Source: Candidatus Lindowiibacteriota bacterium (GTDB lineage: Bacteria; Lindowbacteria; 2-12-FULL-62-27). Taken from it: a stretch of 7,103 nt of DNA. The position numbers and the translations under genes are program-made. The notes under the pieces were generated by a model. That model saw only the letters and a list, made by a program, of their open reading frames with translations. It was not told where the DNA came from and did no database searches. Shown piece by piece: positions 5,549-7,103 of this stretch. The DNA lies in assembly GCA_023249255.1 (NCBI GenBank), contig JAHFCY010000176.1, positions 1 through 7,103 on the forward strand, written 5' to 3'. Position 1 is the stretch's first letter. Each line of letters begins with the position of its first letter.

Positions 5549-6751
5549 ATGACGTACGACACCCTCATCGTCGGCGCGGGCGTGATCGGTTGCGCGACCG
5601 CCCGGGCGCTGGCCGCGGCCCGGCCGGGCTGGAAAATCCTCGTTCTCGAAAAGGAACCGGACGTCGCGAGGCACACCAGCGGCCGAAACTCCGGCGTCAT
5701 CCATTCCGGATTCAACGCCAAACCGGGCACGATGAAATCGAAATTTTGCGTGGAAGGCAACCGGCGGCTTCGGGAATTCTGCACGTCTCGCGGCGTGGCA
5801 ATGATGGAAGTCGGCACGGTCGTCGTCGCGGTTGACGATGGAGACGAGGCGGTTCTTCAGGAAATCCTCCGGCGCGGGACAGAAGCCGGCGTGCCCGGAC
5901 TTGAACTCATCGGCCGCGCGCGGCTCGCCGAAATCGAACCGTTCGCCCAGGGGTACGCGGCCCTCACTTCACCGACCGGATCGATTGTTCACAGCACGGG
6001 CGTGGTCAAGGCGTACGCGGCGGCGGCGCGGGATGCAGGCGTCAATTTTGCGTTTTACAAACGCGTCGACGGCATCGACGTGTCCGGCGAAGGATTTCGC
6101 GTCCGCGCTGACCGCGAATCCTACGATTGCGCGCGGTTCGTCAACTGCGCCGGCCTTCAGGCCGACCGCATCGCCCACATGTTGGGCGTCGCGGAGGACT
6201 TCACGATCGTTGCGTTTCGGGGAGATTATTACAAACTGTCCGACGCCAAATCCCACCACGTCCGGTCGATGATCTATCCTGCGCCGAACCTCACCTATCC
6301 CTTCCTTGGAATTCATTTCACCCGGAAAATCACCGGCGACGTTCTGGCCGGTCCCAACGCCGTCATCGCCTTCGGCCGCGAATCATACCGGGCGCTGGAT
6401 GTGCACCTGCGGGATACGATCGGAATGATTGCGGACACGCGATTTTGGAAAATGATTTCCGCCAAAGCTTTTCGGACGCTGGCATGGGGCCAGCTCAAGA
6501 CAACGCTTTTTCGGCGGGAATTTCTGCGGCAGGCGGGGAAACTGCTTCGCGGCGTCGAAGCCGGAGATTTCACCTGCGCCCAGAGCGGCAACCGCGCCCA
6601 ACTCGTGAACCGCAGCGGAGAACTCGTCGAAGACCTGCTGATCGATTTCCACGGCCGATCCACACACGTCCTCAATGCCGTCTCGCCCGGCCTCACATGC
6701 TCGTTGCCGTTTGCGGATTATGTGGTCAGTGAAATATTGAAAAGGGAGTGA
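5549..6751 (+). CDS. lhgO: L-2-hydroxyglutarate oxidase family FAD-dependent enzyme
   Basis: A 400-residue flavoprotein of the DAO/LhgO family. LhgO oxidises L-2-hydroxyglutarate to 2-oxoglutarate and passes electrons to the membrane quinone pool. The N-terminus begins with the FAD Rossmann loop TLIVGAGVIGCATA (GAGVIG at 9-14), with Glu34 in LVLEKE closing the dinucleotide fold. The signature TSGRNSGVIHSGFNAKPG (43-60) is typical of LhgO. Further matches are GDYYKL, the segment from PNLTYPFLGIHFTR, and C-terminal AQSGNRAQLVNRSGELVEDLL with HVLNAVSPGLTCSLPFADY. Length fits the family (about 400-420). I chose ATG 5549 because the FAD motif begins at once; upstream in-frame codons lie in the divergent promoter region and encode no family residues. 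The ribosome site is weak. Its last 26 bases overlap the convergent sulfur-carrier-like gene. A related 2-hydroxyacid or amine substrate remains possible. Confidence 0.88.
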   Translation: MTYDTLIVGAGVIGCATARALAAARPGWKILVLEKEPDVARHTSGRNSGVIHSGFNAKPGTMKSKFCVEGNRRLREFCTSRGVAMMEVGTVVVAVDDGDEAVLQEILRRGTEAGVPGLELIGRARLAEIEPFAQGYAALTSPTGSIVHSTGVVKAYAAAARDAGVNFAFYKRVDGIDVSGEGFRVRADRESYDCARFVNCAGLQADRIAHMLGVAEDFTIVAFRGDYYKLSDAKSHHVRSMIYPAPNLTYPFLGIHFTRKITGDVLAGPNAVIAFGRESYRALDVHLRDTIGMIADTRFWKMISAKAFRTLAWGQLKTTLFRREFLRQAGKLLRGVEAGDFTCAQSGNRAQLVNRSGELVEDLLIDFHGRSTHVLNAVSPGLTCSLPFADYVVSEILKRE

Positions 6752-7043
6752 AAGGGAAGAGGTCGGACTCCCCTCCCGCAATTGAGGCGACAATCTCGAC
6801 GCGGTCATTCGAACCCAGGGCCGAGTCGAGTCCATCGAGAAATCGGACGTCTTCATCGTTGATACAGCTTAAAAAATGATGGTTGATCTGCCCGTCGGCG
6901 CTCAATATCATGGATTTTACGCCGGCAAATTTGCCGTCAAGGCGGTCGATCATCTCACGGACGGTCTTCGCTCTGACTGACACCTCCGAGTTTTGCCCCG
7001 TCATTTTTAACATCATCGTGGGAATTTTGACTTTGATCGACAT
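6726..7043 (-). CDS. MoaD/ThiS-family sulfur-carrier-like (ubiquitin-fold) protein with C-terminal tail after Gly-Gly
   Basis: A 105-residue protein with the beta-grasp order of MoaD/ThiS-family carriers: MSIKVKIPT at the start, a helix TVREMIDRLDGKFAG (27-41), then DEDVRFLDGLDSAL (63-76) and VEIVASIAGG (82-91). The VRFLDGLDS and IAGG segments are characteristic of MoaD-like carriers, which are adenylated and thiocarboxylated at the last glycine to supply sulfur for molybdopterin, thiamine, cysteine or tRNA thiolation. Here 14 residues (ESDLFPF...SIFH) follow the Gly-Gly, so processing would be needed before activation. The tail is encoded largely in the overlap with the oxidase 3' end. ATG 7043 was chosen; TTG 7049 would add two residues. 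The ribosome site is poor, and the probable upstream gene ends two bases before the ATG, which suggests coupling. Which pathway it serves is unknown. Confidence 0.8.
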   Translation of the reverse strand: MSIKVKIPTMMLKMTGQNSEVSVRAKTVREMIDRLDGKFAGVKSMILSADGQINHHFLSCINDEDVRFLDGLDSALGSNDRVEIVASIAGGESDLFPFTPFSIFH

Positions 7044-7045
7044 GG

Positions 7046-7103
7046 TCAACGCTTATAGTACCACTCTGTGAATGCCCGGCCCAACCGCATGTCCATCAGC
7101 CTG
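7046..7103 (-). CDS. C-terminal end of an unidentified upstream gene (partial)
   Basis: Reading leftward from the window edge, one minus-strand frame is open for 18 codons and ends with TGA at 7048-7046, two bases before the carrier ATG. It encodes RLMDMRLGRAFTEWYYKR. Third positions are mostly G or C, like the clear genes here. The competing open frame, ending TAA at 7055-7053, is not biased in this way, and the third frame is closed. An operon with the carrier-like protein is likely, but the fragment is too short to identify. Confidence 0.42.
   Translation of the reverse strand, partial: RLMDMRLGRAFTEWYYKR

Noticed and set aside
6127-6732. A 201-codon plus-strand frame inside the oxidase gene
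   Set aside because: It is in a different frame from the strongly conserved oxidase and is Arg/Pro-rich without recognisable motifs.
7052-7060. Possible -10 box (TACTAT or TATAAG on the minus strand) just before the MoaD-like gene
   Set aside because: It would start transcription at or beyond the start codon, has no good -35 at proper spacing, and overlaps the likely end of an upstream gene.

Overview
The window is a GC-rich stretch of densely packed bacterial genes, with third codon positions strongly biased to G/C. The Sec-type signal peptide on a large secreted glycosidase, the bacterial fatty-acid enzyme and the Shine-Dalgarno sites point to a bacterium, probably Gram-negative. I cannot assign a phylum from the sequence alone. 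No RNA gene, insertion sequence, CRISPR array, phage gene or attachment site is visible, and no gene-free stretch exceeds 300 bases. The longest is the 131-base interval at 5418-5548.

Layout. (1) At the left edge is the C-terminal part of an RCK/TrkA-type potassium channel (1-936, +). It overlaps by 17 bases a stand-alone cyclic-nucleotide-binding protein (920-1417, +). Together they look like a two-gene channel with a separate ligand-sensing subunit. (2) Convergent to them is a minus-strand pair transcribed from about 4840 leftwards. It comprises an enoyl-ACP-reductase-like short-chain dehydrogenase (4043-4837), then a secreted family GH31 alpha-glycosidase with an N-terminal CBM48/AMPK-type glycogen-binding module (1422-4046). 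The two are joined by a 4-base TTGA stop/start overlap. (3) Divergent from the reductase is a small membrane-anchored protein with a Cys/Met-containing tail (4915-5232, +), driven by a near-consensus promoter that overlaps an imperfect palindrome. (4) Convergent to it, with a 2-base gap, is a 60-residue unrecognised protein (5235-5417, -). It has a near-consensus sigma-70-type promoter (5513-5541) and a good Shine-Dalgarno site. (5) Divergent from that is an L-2-hydroxyglutarate oxidase (LhgO) family flavoenzyme (5549-6751, +). Its 3' end overlaps a convergent MoaD/ThiS-family sulfur-carrier-like protein (6726-7043, -). The carrier's Gly-Gly terminus is followed by an unusual 14-residue tail. 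The last bases probably hold the end of a further minus-strand gene just upstream of the carrier.

The neighbourhood reads as ordinary chromosomal housekeeping and accessory metabolism, not a mobile island. I did not find a clearly new multi-gene system. The most interesting items are the split RCK/CNBD channel arrangement, the tailed MoaD-like protein, the promoter-backed small unknown protein and the Cys-rich membrane protein.
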